Source: Cyclobacteriaceae bacterium (GTDB lineage Bacteria > Bacteroidota > Bacteroidia > Cytophagales > Cyclobacteriaceae). Taken from it: a stretch of DNA of 64,000 nt. Positions 37,079-46,537 of this stretch are shown here, one piece after another (position 1 is the stretch's first letter; each line of letters begins with the position of its first letter). The notes beneath the pieces were generated by a model. It did not search any database, was not told the origin of the DNA, and saw nothing but the letters and a program-made list of their open reading frames with translations. The DNA is taken from contig JAIBBC010000003.1 of the NCBI GenBank assembly GCA_019694875.1, positions 1 to 64,000 on the forward strand, given 5' to 3'. The translations under genes were made by a program, and so were the position numbers.

Positions 37079-39874
37079 TTATGCTAAAACCGTAGCGCGT
37101 ACATCCGTCATAACTTCCAAAAGCACATCGTTGAGCTTTTCGGAGAGGTGAACGGTTTCCGAATTTACGTTTGTAGTTTTCTCCAGCGTCCGGATTACCT
37201 CATACAAGGTATCGATACCCAGGTTTTCCAGGGTTGGTTTCATCTGATGCGACACTGAACGCAAGGTTGCAACATCGCTCTTTTGCACGCTGTTCTGAAT
37301 CTGATTCAGCATTGCGGGTACGTCAGTGCAGAAAATTGTGAGAATCTTTTTCAGAAACTGACGATCGCCATGGCTTAATTGTTCGAGTTTCGAAAGGTTG
37401 TATAATTTGTGCATCGGGGTAACAACCGGGGCGGGCTTACTCATGTTGTGTAGCATGCGGGAAGATTTGAGGGTTTGTTTAATTTGTTTGATGAGATCTT
37501 TTTCATCGAAAGGTTTAGTCACGTAGCTGTTCATTCCGGCTGCAAGGCACTTATCGATCTCGGCCTGAAACGCGTTTGCTGTTAAGGCAATGATGGGTAC
37601 ATCAAGACGCAATTGCTTTCGTATTACCGTTGTAGCGGTAATACCGTCCATCTCAGGCATGTGCAGGTCCATCAATATCATGTCGTACGCATTATTTTTC
37701 AGCATGATAATCGCTTCGGCTCCGTTCACGGCTTCGGCTATCTCGCATTGGTGATAGCTCAGGCAGTGCCTTGCCACCATGCGATTTAATTCGTTATCTT
37801 CCACAACCAAAATCCGAAGGTTCTCCTGAAGTGCTTCATTGTCCTGCACGACTATCTCAGCGATCGCTTCTGCAATCGGCCATTCAAACGTCAGCGTAAA
37901 CCGACTGCCTTTTTCTTTTTCACTTTCCACCTCAATAGTTCCGTGCATGAGTTGTACAAGCTGGTGCGTGATTGCCATGCCCAGTCCCGTACCGCCAAAC
38001 TTGCGAACGGCTGAGTCGTCTTCCTGTGAGAATTTATTGAAGATATTCAGCAAAAATTCAGGCTCCATACCAACACCCGTATCGTGAATGTCGATTCGAA
38101 CAACCTGCGAGGCAGTACTCGCGGATACAACCGCACAGTGAACATCAATGCTTCCGCGGATGGTGAATTTCACCGCATTTCCCAAAATGTTTATCAACAC
38201 TTGTCGCAGATGGCTTGCATCGCCCGTCAGCATATCAGCCAGTCGGGGGTCAATGTTCATGTTGAACTGCAGCATCTTTTCAATAGCAGCAGGCTGCATG
38301 ATCGCACCAACATCACTTAGCACGGTGCGAAGATCGAACGGCTGAGAGTCGATCCGGAATTCACCGGCTTCAATTTTTGAAATGTCCAGGATGTTATTGA
38401 CAATCGACAGCAGGTGCTGGGATGCCGAGTCGGCATAATGCAGGCATTTTCCCTGTTGTGCGGTGAGATCGGTCCGTTTCAATTGACGCACCATACCGAT
38501 GATGGCATTGAGCGGTGTTCGTATTTCGTGGCTCATATTTGCCAGGAAGCTCTCTTTCGCCCGCGATGATTCTTCTGCCTTATTTTTTGCTATGAGAAGC
38601 GCTTCTTCCAGCGACTTTTGTTCGGTAATGTCGAGGTGGATACCAACGGAACCGATTAATTCACCGGCATCGTTGTAATTTGGCGCACCGCTGATAAACC
38701 ACCACCGGGGCTGGTTGCTTTTATCACGCACCTGGATTTCATAACTGTCTGACACACCGCGCTTTCGGAGGGCTGCTTTTTCTTCAACAATTGATTTTGC
38801 TTTTGCTGGCGCGAATAATTCTGCCGCCTGTTTGCCAATGAGTTCTTCGCGCGAGTAACCGCCCAGTTCGCAGAATGTCTCGTTTGCGAATTGAATTTCA
38901 TCCTGGAGATTAACTTCTATTAATCCAAGCTTCATGTTTTCGATGATGCCCCGGTATTTTTCTTCCTGTGCCTTTAGTTTTCGCTCATAGTTAAAGCGTT
39001 GCGTAACATCGGTATACTTCCAAAGGTGACCTTTGTATTCATCGGAAACGAAAATGGGAATGTAATCACGCAGATAGGTGCGTCCATCTGCAAGTTCAAG
39101 AAGCTCGCCCAATACCAGTTTTCGTTCTGCCAGGGTTTCATTGATCCGTACTACGAATTCTTCCGGATTTTTGAACATAGGCTTATTGTCTTCGGCTGCA
39201 TTCGAACAATCCATGCCTTCAAGGTCTTTGGGAGCGACAGGGATGCCGAATAAATTGCAAAACATGGTATTACATAAAACAATCTTCCGGTTTTCATCTT
39301 CCAGCAAAACTCCGGTTTGCAGGTTCATGATTAGCGAAGAGAATCGCTTTTCAGATTGAAGAAGCTGGTATTCGCGGTCCTTCAGCTTAAGCTGATCGTT
39401 ATTAAGCCTGTTTTTCTGATCGTTGATTTTCTCCAGCAGCGATTTAATTTCCTGCGTTGCTATATCCTGCGACTTCATCACGTGGAGAAGATCAATCAAC
39501 GGGTCGTGATAAGCAAAGTCGGTAATGGCAAGATCATGCTTAACCACTTCATCCACTGAATTGAACCAGGGCGTTCCAACAAATAATAACTCGTTGGGTT
39601 TCATGAGTTCGAACTGCCCGCGCAGGCGAACATCAGGTTTCATAGTAGAGCGAATGATCACCGATTGATTGGTGAGATTCGAAAGTGTATTCTGGTCGCA
39701 CACTTGTCGCGGACGCTCAAGGTAAAAAGCTTCGAAGAAAGGTTGATCGGACGGAAAAGAAAGTAGTTTACTGAGACCTTTTCCAACGGAGGTGATCCTG
39801 TTTTTCTCGTTCAAAATGAAATAGAACGGGAACAACTTGTTGAACTGCTCGATCGAAAAACTCAGTGCGTTCAT
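37079..39874 (-). CDS. HNOBA-PAS hybrid histidine kinase with receiver and Hpt (H-NOX partner)
   Basis: 931 aa, cytoplasmic. N-terminal 1-150 is a heme-NO-binding-associated (HNOBA) domain (FNKLFPFYFILNE, FYLERPRQV, LRGQFELM, ITDFAYHDPLIDLLHV), then a coiled helix, two PAS domains (about 190-300, 305-430), HisKA with SHEIRTPLNA (His near 446), HATPase (NILGNAVKFT, GGTGLGMAI), receiver with VEDNELN and ILMDLHMPEMD, and C-terminal Hpt with SHQMKPTLENL. The H-NOX gene ends 5 bp upstream, so the kinase is expected to respond to NO through H-NOX, as in other H-NOX/kinase pairs. Output regulator is not linked in cis, except the divergent membrane receiver. Confidence 0.92.
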   Translation of the reverse strand: MNALSFSIEQFNKLFPFYFILNEKNRITSVGKGLSKLLSFPSDQPFFEAFYLERPRQVCDQNTLSNLTNQSVIIRSTMKPDVRLRGQFELMKPNELLFVGTPWFNSVDEVVKHDLAITDFAYHDPLIDLLHVMKSQDIATQEIKSLLEKINDQKNRLNNDQLKLKDREYQLLQSEKRFSSLIMNLQTGVLLEDENRKIVLCNTMFCNLFGIPVAPKDLEGMDCSNAAEDNKPMFKNPEEFVVRINETLAERKLVLGELLELADGRTYLRDYIPIFVSDEYKGHLWKYTDVTQRFNYERKLKAQEEKYRGIIENMKLGLIEVNLQDEIQFANETFCELGGYSREELIGKQAAELFAPAKAKSIVEEKAALRKRGVSDSYEIQVRDKSNQPRWWFISGAPNYNDAGELIGSVGIHLDITEQKSLEEALLIAKNKAEESSRAKESFLANMSHEIRTPLNAIIGMVRQLKRTDLTAQQGKCLHYADSASQHLLSIVNNILDISKIEAGEFRIDSQPFDLRTVLSDVGAIMQPAAIEKMLQFNMNIDPRLADMLTGDASHLRQVLINILGNAVKFTIRGSIDVHCAVVSASTASQVVRIDIHDTGVGMEPEFLLNIFNKFSQEDDSAVRKFGGTGLGMAITHQLVQLMHGTIEVESEKEKGSRFTLTFEWPIAEAIAEIVVQDNEALQENLRILVVEDNELNRMVARHCLSYHQCEIAEAVNGAEAIIMLKNNAYDMILMDLHMPEMDGITATTVIRKQLRLDVPIIALTANAFQAEIDKCLAAGMNSYVTKPFDEKDLIKQIKQTLKSSRMLHNMSKPAPVVTPMHKLYNLSKLEQLSHGDRQFLKKILTIFCTDVPAMLNQIQNSVQKSDVATLRSVSHQMKPTLENLGIDTLYEVIRTLEKTTNVNSETVHLSEKLNDVLLEVMTDVRATVLA

Positions 39875-39879
39875 TTTTT

Positions 39880-40431
39880 TTAAACTTTTTCCCAGCTTAC
39901 TCTGAATACTTCGTGGCTGTCACCCGCAGGCCTGCTTTGCAGCAGATCGACAGAAACTTCCATTTCATAAAGTTTCCCGATGCCGATTAACAAACCGCGT
40001 ACAAAGGATTGCAGCCCTTCGCGTGCAGAGAGATAATGGAGATCAATGGATGTTTCGGTTTCATTTGAAACCCGGAATTCCGGAGGAGTTAATTTTGGAT
40101 AGATCAGCATGATGCGATTGTGGAACACCGGCAGGTTCCGGAGGAATGCCGTCATGCTCGCTCCGCCAGCTTGCAGAAGCGCTCCATATTTTTCACGGCT
40201 TGTACGCAGCACCCACCATTCGCCAAAGGCAGTCAACACTGCGTCCAGTGTTAAACCGGTTTCATCTGCTGCAGCCTGGGCCAGCTTGTAAGTGACTGAA
40301 TCGTCATAGGGCTCGTTGCTTAAAAAGAAGTCAATATCAACTCCGCTACGCTTCTTAATAGCTTCCCACTTATCTTCTCCGAAGGTTTCCCGAACCAGAT
40401 CTTCGATTGCTTTATTTACGATGCCGTACAT
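39880..40431 (-). CDS. H-NOX heme nitric-oxide sensor
   Basis: 183 aa. Starts MYGIVNKAIEDLV, the family start; the frame runs on to a TTG at 40461, but the ATG at 40431 fits the family length. Proximal heme ligand His104 (NLPVFHNRI), conserved NEPYDD, and the heme-propionate motif Y133-x-S135-x-R137. Counting from that motif, the site of the distal Tyr of O2-binding members is Ser142, which fits an NO-selective sensor (ungapped count). First gene of a two-gene operon with the HNOBA kinase, which it should regulate. Confidence 0.93.
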   Translation of the reverse strand: MYGIVNKAIEDLVRETFGEDKWEAIKKRSGVDIDFFLSNEPYDDSVTYKLAQAAADETGLTLDAVLTAFGEWWVLRTSREKYGALLQAGGASMTAFLRNLPVFHNRIMLIYPKLTPPEFRVSNETETSIDLHYLSAREGLQSFVRGLLIGIGKLYEMEVSVDLLQSRPAGDSHEVFRVSWEKV

Positions 40432-40515
40432 ACCGTTAGTTTTCCGGGGGATGTCCAACAATCAGACCGACCGCCCAAAAGGGGGAAAACAGCGGTATCT
40501 TGAGGGTAGAGAGGC

Positions 40516-40529
40516 CTTGGAATTCCAAG
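40516..40529. promoter_or_regulatory. 14-bp palindrome between H-NOX and the membrane receiver
   Basis: CTTGGAATTCCAAG is a perfect palindrome in the 210-bp divergent gap; an overlapping CCAAGAATTGG follows. Placement between divergent genes suggests an operator, not proven. Confidence 0.45.
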
Positions 40530-40641
40530 AATTGGAAAATGAAGTCCTATTTTGAAAGAAATAATCTGAATAAGGTCAAAATGGAGCTGAATAGGGTGGT
40601 GGAGCCTTTTTTGCAACCTCGGTTCGAAAAAGATAAAAAAC

Positions 40642-41121
40642 ATGAACAATAACATCTCCCTCAAAATATGCGTCCTGGACGATGATCAGGTTTATCGCAA
40701 GATGCTGGTATGTTACATCGAGTCTCTTGGGCATCATGCCACGGGGTTTCAGACAGCTGATGAGTGTCTGGAAAGTCTACGCGAGAATCCTGATCTGGTA
40801 TTGCTCGATCATAATCTGGAGGGCGAACAGAAAGGCGTTGACATTCTCCGCTTTATTAAACACGAGCGTCCTGATATCGCTGTAATCTATATTACCGGTG
40901 AAGAAAATGCAGCTCTTGTATCGGATGTTTTCCGTTCCGGTTCAGAGGATTTCATTGGAAAGGACAGTGCCAGCCTGCTGCGATTGAAACTTAAACTGGA
41001 AGAACTTGTTGCACGTAAAATTGAAAAATCAAATCGCGCCAGACGTAACAAACGACTCGTGATTGCGGGATCAATGTTGCTGACGGCCTACGCGATTGTG
41101 CAGTATCTCTTGATGAGTTAA
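40642..41121 (+). CDS. Receiver-domain protein with C-terminal membrane anchor
   Basis: 159 aa. Receiver fold 7-125: acidic pair in CVLDDD, phospho-Asp56 in LVLLDHN, T/S switch in VIYITGEE, and conserved Lys in FIGKD. After a basic segment (KIEKSNRARRNKR) comes one membrane span at about 138-158 and the chain ends at LLMS. No DNA-binding or enzymatic output domain. A tail-anchored receiver is unusual. Divergent from H-NOX/HNOBA kinase, so it may be its phosphotransfer target (inference). Confidence 0.85.
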   Translation: MNNNISLKICVLDDDQVYRKMLVCYIESLGHHATGFQTADECLESLRENPDLVLLDHNLEGEQKGVDILRFIKHERPDIAVIYITGEENAALVSDVFRSGSEDFIGKDSASLLRLKLKLEELVARKIEKSNRARRNKRLVIAGSMLLTAYAIVQYLLMS

Positions 41122-41143
41122 CCTCCCGGATAGATAAAAAATT

Positions 41144-41175
41144 AAGGTCAGTCGTTGGTGCGGCTGACCTTTTTT
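41144..41175. terminator. Strong bidirectional terminator
   Basis: 11-bp stem AAGGTCAGTCG / CGGCTGACCTT (one G-T pair), 6-nt loop, T run on the plus strand and A run upstream. Serves the receiver gene and the end of the polysaccharide operon. Confidence 0.85.
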
Positions 41176-41195
41176 ATGGTAAGAATGAAAATTCT

Positions 41196-42092
41196 TCAGA
41201 CTGTTACCAACTGGTTACTGTGAACGGTTGTCTGCATCAGAATTCTGCGCAGGTAATTTCCATAACCACTTTTTTCAAGCTTGCCTGCGAGCCCGGCCAG
41301 CGCTTCTGAGTTTACAAAGTTCATGCTATAGGCTACTTCTTCGATGCATCCTACCTTTACACCCTGACGCTTCTCGATCACCCTCACAAACTCAGAGGCA
41401 TCGTGCAGTGAATCGAATGTTCCGGTATCAAGCCAGGCAGTTCCACGATCAAGGATGCGAACGCTTAGTTCGCCCATATTCATGTAAGCCTTATTTACAT
41501 CGGTTATTTCATATTCACCGCGAGCACTGGGCTCCAGGTTGGTTGCAATATCAACTACGCGATTGTCATAGAAATAAAGTCCGGGTACAGCATAAGAAGA
41601 CTTGGGCATGCGCGGTTTTTCTTCGATCGATATAGCACGTCCTTCGGAATCGAACGATACCACACCATACCGTTCCGGGTCCGCAACTTCATAGGCGAAA
41701 ACAATTCCGCCATTAGGGTTTTGGCATCCCGGCAGGAGAGCAGACAGCTGTGAACCGTAAAAAATGTTGTCACCCAGAATGAGGCTTACCGGGTCTTTGC
41801 CGATAAAGTCTTTTCCGATCACAAAAGCCTGTGCAAGGCCATTCGGCTTTTCCTGAATCGCGTATTCGATACGGCATCCGAGTTCCAGCCCGTTGCCAAG
41901 CAAGCGTCTGAATTGTGCGCTGTCTTCCGGTGTCGTGATGATCAATATTTCGCGTATCCCGCTCATCATGAGTATCGAAAGCGGGTAATAAATCATGGGC
42001 TTATCGTATACCGGAACAAGTTGCTTCGAAATTCCTTTGGTGATGGGATACAAACGTGTTCCCGAGCCACCGGCTAAGATGATTCCTTTCAT
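41196..42092 (-). CDS. rfbA: Glucose-1-phosphate thymidylyltransferase
   Basis: 298 aa. Makes dTDP-glucose. Starts [17 protein letters not shown], the nucleotide-binding signature; also [19 protein letters not shown] with the metal Asp, [20 protein letters not shown], and [10 protein letters not shown]. Last gene of the polysaccharide operon; its ATG overlaps the rfbB stop by 4 bp. Confidence 0.96.
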   Translation of the reverse strand: MKGIILAGGSGTRLYPITKGISKQLVPVYDKPMIYYPLSILMMSGIREILIITTPEDSAQFRRLLGNGLELGCRIEYAIQEKPNGLAQAFVIGKDFIGKDPVSLILGDNIFYGSQLSALLPGCQNPNGGIVFAYEVADPERYGVVSFDSEGRAISIEEKPRMPKSSYAVPGLYFYDNRVVDIATNLEPSARGEYEITDVNKAYMNMGELSVRILDRGTAWLDTGTFDSLHDASEFVRVIEKRQGVKVGCIEEVAYSMNFVNSEALAGLAGKLEKSGYGNYLRRILMQTTVHSNQLVTV

Positions 42093-43180
42093 GCGGCAGA
42101 TTCGTATGGTTTTGATTTGTTGTTGATCATGTGGGTAAGGTAGTAGTCGCGATATGCTCCTGATGATACACGGTCCATCCAGGCGCTGTTATCCAGATAC
42201 CAATCGATTGTCATTGCAAGGCCTTGTTCAAAGGTGTACCTGGGACTCCAGCCTAACTCACGCTTGATGCGTGAAGCATCGATTGCATAGCGATGATCGT
42301 GACCTGCACGATCCTGGATAAAGTGTATCAGCTTTTGAGACTCACCGAAAGCCCGGCCAAGTTTTCTATCTATCTGGCGGCACAGCAAATGAATCAGGTC
42401 GATATTCTTCCACTCGTTGTGTCCGCCTATCAGGTAAGCTTCACCGGTTGCACCCTGGTGAAAAATAATGTCGAGTGCTTCCACGTGATCCTGCACGTGA
42501 AGCCAGTCGCGGACATTGCGCCCGGTTCCATAAACCGGCAACACCCGTTCTTCTAAAATGTTTTTGATAAAGAGCGGGATCAGCTTTTCCGGGAACTGAT
42601 ATGGCCCGTAGTTATTGGAACAGTTCGATATCACTACCGGAAGTTTGTAGGTGTTATGAAACGCCCGCACCAAATGATCAGCAGATGCTTTGCTGGCCGC
42701 ATAAGGCGATTGAGGATTATAAAGTGATTGTTCGGTGAAATAGCCTTCGTCTCCCAACGCTCCAAACACTTCATCGGTTGAAATGTGATGGAAACGGTAA
42801 TCTCTTCCGGGTTGAGTCCAATGTTCACGTGCCACCTGCAGTAATGCGGCCGTGCCCTGAACATTTGTTTGTACAAACACCATCGGATTTTCGATGCTGC
42901 GGTCGACATGCGACTCAGCGGCCGTATGGAGCACACCATCCACGTCAAATTTTTTAAAGACTGTACGGAGCAATGTGAGATCGGTGATCGAACCTTTCAC
43001 AAACGTGTAGTTATCGGCTATCTCTATATCAGCCAGGTTTTCGAGGTTTCCGGCATACGTAAGATTATCAAGATTAACAACATGATAGTTTGGATACTTG
43101 GTAACAAAATGTCGTACGAGGTGCGAACCGATGAAGCCGGCCCCGCCCGTAATCAGGAGTGTGCGTTTAAATTTTTTCAT
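42089..43180 (-). CDS. rfbB: dTDP-glucose 4,6-dehydratase
   Basis: 363 aa. Short-chain dehydrogenase-type enzyme forming dTDP-4-keto-6-deoxyglucose. NAD-binding [16 protein letters not shown], the catalytic STDEVFGAL segment, [11 protein letters not shown] with Tyr and Lys, and [16 protein letters not shown]. Overlaps rfbA by 4 bp and galE by 14 bp. The later pathway enzymes RmlC and RmlD are not encoded in this window. Confidence 0.95.
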   Translation of the reverse strand: MKKFKRTLLITGGAGFIGSHLVRHFVTKYPNYHVVNLDNLTYAGNLENLADIEIADNYTFVKGSITDLTLLRTVFKKFDVDGVLHTAAESHVDRSIENPMVFVQTNVQGTAALLQVAREHWTQPGRDYRFHHISTDEVFGALGDEGYFTEQSLYNPQSPYAASKASADHLVRAFHNTYKLPVVISNCSNNYGPYQFPEKLIPLFIKNILEERVLPVYGTGRNVRDWLHVQDHVEALDIIFHQGATGEAYLIGGHNEWKNIDLIHLLCRQIDRKLGRAFGESQKLIHFIQDRAGHDHRYAIDASRIKRELGWSPRYTFEQGLAMTIDWYLDNSAWMDRVSSGAYRDYYLTHMINNKSKPYESAA

Positions 43181-44228
43181 AAAGTGGTTGAGTAGTTGAA
43201 GTAGTTTTTCCTGCCATCAGGTTTTGTTGCCATTGCCACGCAGTGTGCATCATATCGTCAAGCGAACGTTTTGCCCGCCACTGGAGTACATCACTGGCGA
43301 GAGTTGTGTCTGCAAAAATTTTCTCTATATCTCCCGGTCTGCGGTCAACGATTTCGTAAGGGAACGAAATGCCATTCACCCGTTCGAAAGCTTCAATCAA
43401 CTGCAGTACGGTGAAACCCTGTCCGGTTCCGATGTTAAAGACCTCGTAGTTAACCGCTTGTTTTCCAAGTAGTTGCCGACTAAGAGCTGCTACGTGTGCT
43501 GCAGCGAGGTCCATCACGTGTATATAATCGCGAATGGCTGTCCCGTCAGGTGTGTTGTAATCATTACCGAATACCCGAAGCTTTTCGCGAAGCCCGGCAG
43601 CGGTTTGTGTGATAAAGGGTACCAGGTTTGAGGGTATGCCATTGGGAAGCTCGCCAATCAGGCCACTTTCATGGGCACCGATCGGGTTGAAGTATCGAAG
43701 TGCAATGCACCGGAAAGTTTTATCTGAACTTGCATCGCGAAGAATCTGTTCACCGATCTGTTTTGTTTTACCGTAAGGAGAAGACGCGTTACCAAAAGGC
43801 ATCCTTTCTGTTACCGGGAGTTCATCCGGTTGACCGTAAACTGTACAGGATGAGGAGAAAATCATACCGGACACCTCATTCGCCTCAATGAGTTCTAATA
43901 AATTAACCAGCGCTGAAACATTGTTACGATAGTACAACAGTGGTTTTTCGATTGATTCACCAACTGCTTTGCTCGCTGCAAAGTGTATCACTCCGCGAAT
44001 ATCGGGATATCGCACGAACAGATTCTTCATAGCAGCCTGGTCGTTCAGATCAATCTTTTCAAATATGAACGGTTTTCCCGCGATTGTTTCCAGGCGATGC
44101 AATACGCTATACGAAGAATTTGAGAGGTTATCAATGATCAGCGGTTCGTATCCGGATTGCGCAAGTTCAATAACCGTGTGGGAGCCGATGTATCCAAGAC
44201 CACCGGTAACCAGAATAAGAGGCTTCAT
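43167..44228 (-). CDS. galE: UDP-glucose 4-epimerase
   Basis: 353 aa. NAD-binding ILVTGGLGYIGSHTVIEL, catalytic Ser-Tyr-Lys set (SSSCTVYG, SPYGKTKQIGEQ), RYFNPIGAHESGLIGE, and GDGT-like FGNDYNTPDGTAIRDYIHVMDLA, all typical of GalE. Interconverts UDP-glucose and UDP-galactose, supplying Gal for surface glycans. Its start shares one base with the upstream stop (TAATG). Confidence 0.95.
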   Translation of the reverse strand: MKPLILVTGGLGYIGSHTVIELAQSGYEPLIIDNLSNSSYSVLHRLETIAGKPFIFEKIDLNDQAAMKNLFVRYPDIRGVIHFAASKAVGESIEKPLLYYRNNVSALVNLLELIEANEVSGMIFSSSCTVYGQPDELPVTERMPFGNASSPYGKTKQIGEQILRDASSDKTFRCIALRYFNPIGAHESGLIGELPNGIPSNLVPFITQTAAGLREKLRVFGNDYNTPDGTAIRDYIHVMDLAAAHVAALSRQLLGKQAVNYEVFNIGTGQGFTVLQLIEAFERVNGISFPYEIVDRRPGDIEKIFADTTLASDVLQWRAKRSLDDMMHTAWQWQQNLMAGKTTSTTQPLYEKI

Positions 44229-45316
44229 TAGTTTTGACTGAGTTTAGGTTTTTCCATTTGAATAACACGTTGCTTCCACTCGTTAACTCGTTTGTTCATA
44301 TTCAGAACGGAAGAAGAAACACCGAACAGCACAATTGCCACCAGTAGGATCCACCACCATTGAATGAGCCCGCTAAGCGCGATGATGACAATGAGAATAA
44401 AAATTTTCAATATGGCGATCAGCAGCGTAGCACGTTTGTGCGAAATGCCCATCAAAAGCAGTAAGTGATGCAAATGGGTTTTGTCAGCCTGGAAGGGCGA
44501 CATTCCTTTCTTAATTCGCCCGCGATACACACGAAGTGAATCGAACACGGGAATTATGAATAAGCCAACCACCACCAGCAGCAATTGCAGCTGTACGGTT
44601 TGTTCGTATTTGCTGGAAAGCGACAGAAGCCGGATTGCCGTTGTCACCAGAATAAATCCAAGCATGAGCGATCCTGCATCACCCATGAATATCTTTTTCG
44701 ATCCAAGATTGTATCGGAGAAAACCGATGATTGCTCCACTTAACACTGCAAAGAACACAGCCAGTTCCGGGCGATTCAGACTCCATGAAATGATTCCGAG
44801 TGTTGCCGAACCGATCAGCGTTAAGCTGCCTAAAAGTCCGTCAATTCCATCCATGAGATTGTATGCGTTTACTACGCCCGCAATCACGACAATCGTTACA
44901 ATGTATTGTGCCGCAACCGGTAATTCATACACCCCTGCAATTCCATATAAAGACGGAATCCGGATACCTGCGTAAGCCACTGCACCCGCGCAGGCGAATT
45001 GCGTAAGCAAACGGTAAACAGGTTTGATGTTGAGCCTGTCGTCCAGCACACCGGTGACGAGCATTATCACGCTGCCTCCGAGCCACGTCAAATCCTGCGT
45101 GGTGAATAAGGGCGAATTAACAAGGGCCAGAATCAGGCCCGCGGCCAACGCAATGGAAATACCTCCCGCAAGCGGAACTGCATTTGAATGAACCTTGCGC
45201 TCATTGGGTTTGTCGACCATGCCAACCGCGATTGAAATCCAGCGAATGACGGGGATGATCAGGATTGCCAGCAGGAGTGACTCGGCAAACGGAATTGAAA
45301 TACTTTTGAAGTTCAT
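44228..45316 (-). CDS. Undecaprenyl-phosphate sugar-1-phosphate transferase, WecA/MraY family
   Basis: 362 aa, about 10-11 membrane spans. Family motifs: VDKPNERKVHS near the N-terminus, VTGVLDDRLNIKP, NAYNLMDGIDGL, FMGDAGSLMLGF, and the HHLLL loop (DKTHLHHLLLL). Loads a sugar phosphate, usually GlcNAc, onto undecaprenyl phosphate to start O-antigen or capsule repeat synthesis. Its presence among glycosyltransferases points to a lipid-linked surface polysaccharide. Confidence 0.92.
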   Translation of the reverse strand: MNFKSISIPFAESLLLAILIIPVIRWISIAVGMVDKPNERKVHSNAVPLAGGISIALAAGLILALVNSPLFTTQDLTWLGGSVIMLVTGVLDDRLNIKPVYRLLTQFACAGAVAYAGIRIPSLYGIAGVYELPVAAQYIVTIVVIAGVVNAYNLMDGIDGLLGSLTLIGSATLGIISWSLNRPELAVFFAVLSGAIIGFLRYNLGSKKIFMGDAGSLMLGFILVTTAIRLLSLSSKYEQTVQLQLLLVVVGLFIIPVFDSLRVYRGRIKKGMSPFQADKTHLHHLLLLMGISHKRATLLIAILKIFILIVIIALSGLIQWWWILLVAIVLFGVSSSVLNMNKRVNEWKQRVIQMEKPKLSQN

Positions 45317-45322
45317 GGTGTG

Positions 45323-46537
45323 TTAAGCTTGTTCGTAGAAAAGTTGAGCATGCGACAAATGGCTTGCTTCGTGTTTTAAAAGGGTATTTTGATCGAGGTT
45401 TGTAATGCTTGGTGCAGCAACCGATTTGGTTTTAATTGCGATCGCTTCCTGGATAAGCGACTCATACCGGGTCGAAATGAGTTTCCAGGTATACCTGCGT
45501 TGCGCGACACGTTTCATTTTGCGTCCGATTTCAATCAGTTTTTTTACCGGTGTTTTGCGGATCAGTTGCCGAAGGCTTTCGGCATCGTTGAAGTACAGCG
45601 CACTCTCTTCGGTTGTGGTTCGGTTGTAAGAAACGCCATAAGCCAGAATGGGCAGCCCCAGGCTCATGGCTTCCACGAGTGACGGATTGGTGCCACCGGC
45701 CGAATGGCCATGCACATACACAAATGCATTGCTGCGTAACAAATCCAGTGAACGTTGATCGTAGATCGGGTCGAATAAGATAATGTTCGCATAGGTGCTG
45801 TATTGCTCACGCAACCGGATACCGTATTCGCTTTTACTCCAGTTGCCGACTATGACCAGCGTATACTCCGGCAATTCGGAGAAAGCTTTCAATACTTCGT
45901 GAACGTTATTTTCAGGCTCAATACGGCAAACTTTAAATGCATATGGGTTTCTTAGAAACGCGTAGTTTTGTTTGTCATCAGCGGTTGGTGCAACCTGCAG
46001 CGTATGATCGGCCCCGTATTCAACAATTCGGCTGAGCGTTTTATAGCGAATGGCAGTATAATCCTGAATCGATTCGTTGTCGGCAATATCAATATGCGAA
46101 TACCGCACCGCGATACTTTCTGCCCACCACAAATAGCACTTGGCCATCCAGTTCCACTTATCACGTTTCCATTCTATGCCATCAATGGAGATAACAATCT
46201 TTTTTCGGGTGAACAGCCTCACAAACGGAAGAAGCCAGGCACCGGCTACTCCGAGAACCAACAACACATCTGCATATCGAAGTGCATGCAGTATCGACCA
46301 TGAATCATAGAAAATACTTTGAATGCCGTTTGCTTCAAGCGGGATGTAATGAAGTTTCGCTTTGCCGTGAAATGGCTTACGATTGCTTTTGGGATACCGT
46401 TTGCCGGAACAGTACACGGTAACATCATACTGCGATCCCATGTTTTTAACAAGGTGTTCGGTGAGGGTTTCAAAGCCCCCGTAGTTGGCCGGTAACCCAA
46501 CGGTTCCGATAACGGCTATCTGTTTTTTAGTGTTCAT
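45323..46537 (-). CDS. Glycosyltransferase, DUF1972 plus GT4
   Basis: 404 aa. N-terminal DUF1972-type Rossmann domain (AVIGTVGLPANYGGFETLTEHLV, FYDSWSILHALRYADVLLVLGVAGA), C-terminal GT-B fold (YTLVIVGNWSKSEYG, YVHGHSAGGTNPSLVEAMSLGLPIL with the donor-binding Glu). The DUF1972 group is common in rhamnosyl- and related transferases of polysaccharide clusters. 4-bp overlap with the upstream glycosyltransferase stop. Confidence 0.9.
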   Translation of the reverse strand: MNTKKQIAVIGTVGLPANYGGFETLTEHLVKNMGSQYDVTVYCSGKRYPKSNRKPFHGKAKLHYIPLEANGIQSIFYDSWSILHALRYADVLLVLGVAGAWLLPFVRLFTRKKIVISIDGIEWKRDKWNWMAKCYLWWAESIAVRYSHIDIADNESIQDYTAIRYKTLSRIVEYGADHTLQVAPTADDKQNYAFLRNPYAFKVCRIEPENNVHEVLKAFSELPEYTLVIVGNWSKSEYGIRLREQYSTYANIILFDPIYDQRSLDLLRSNAFVYVHGHSAGGTNPSLVEAMSLGLPILAYGVSYNRTTTEESALYFNDAESLRQLIRKTPVKKLIEIGRKMKRVAQRRYTWKLISTRYESLIQEAIAIKTKSVAAPSITNLDQNTLLKHEASHLSHAQLFYEQA

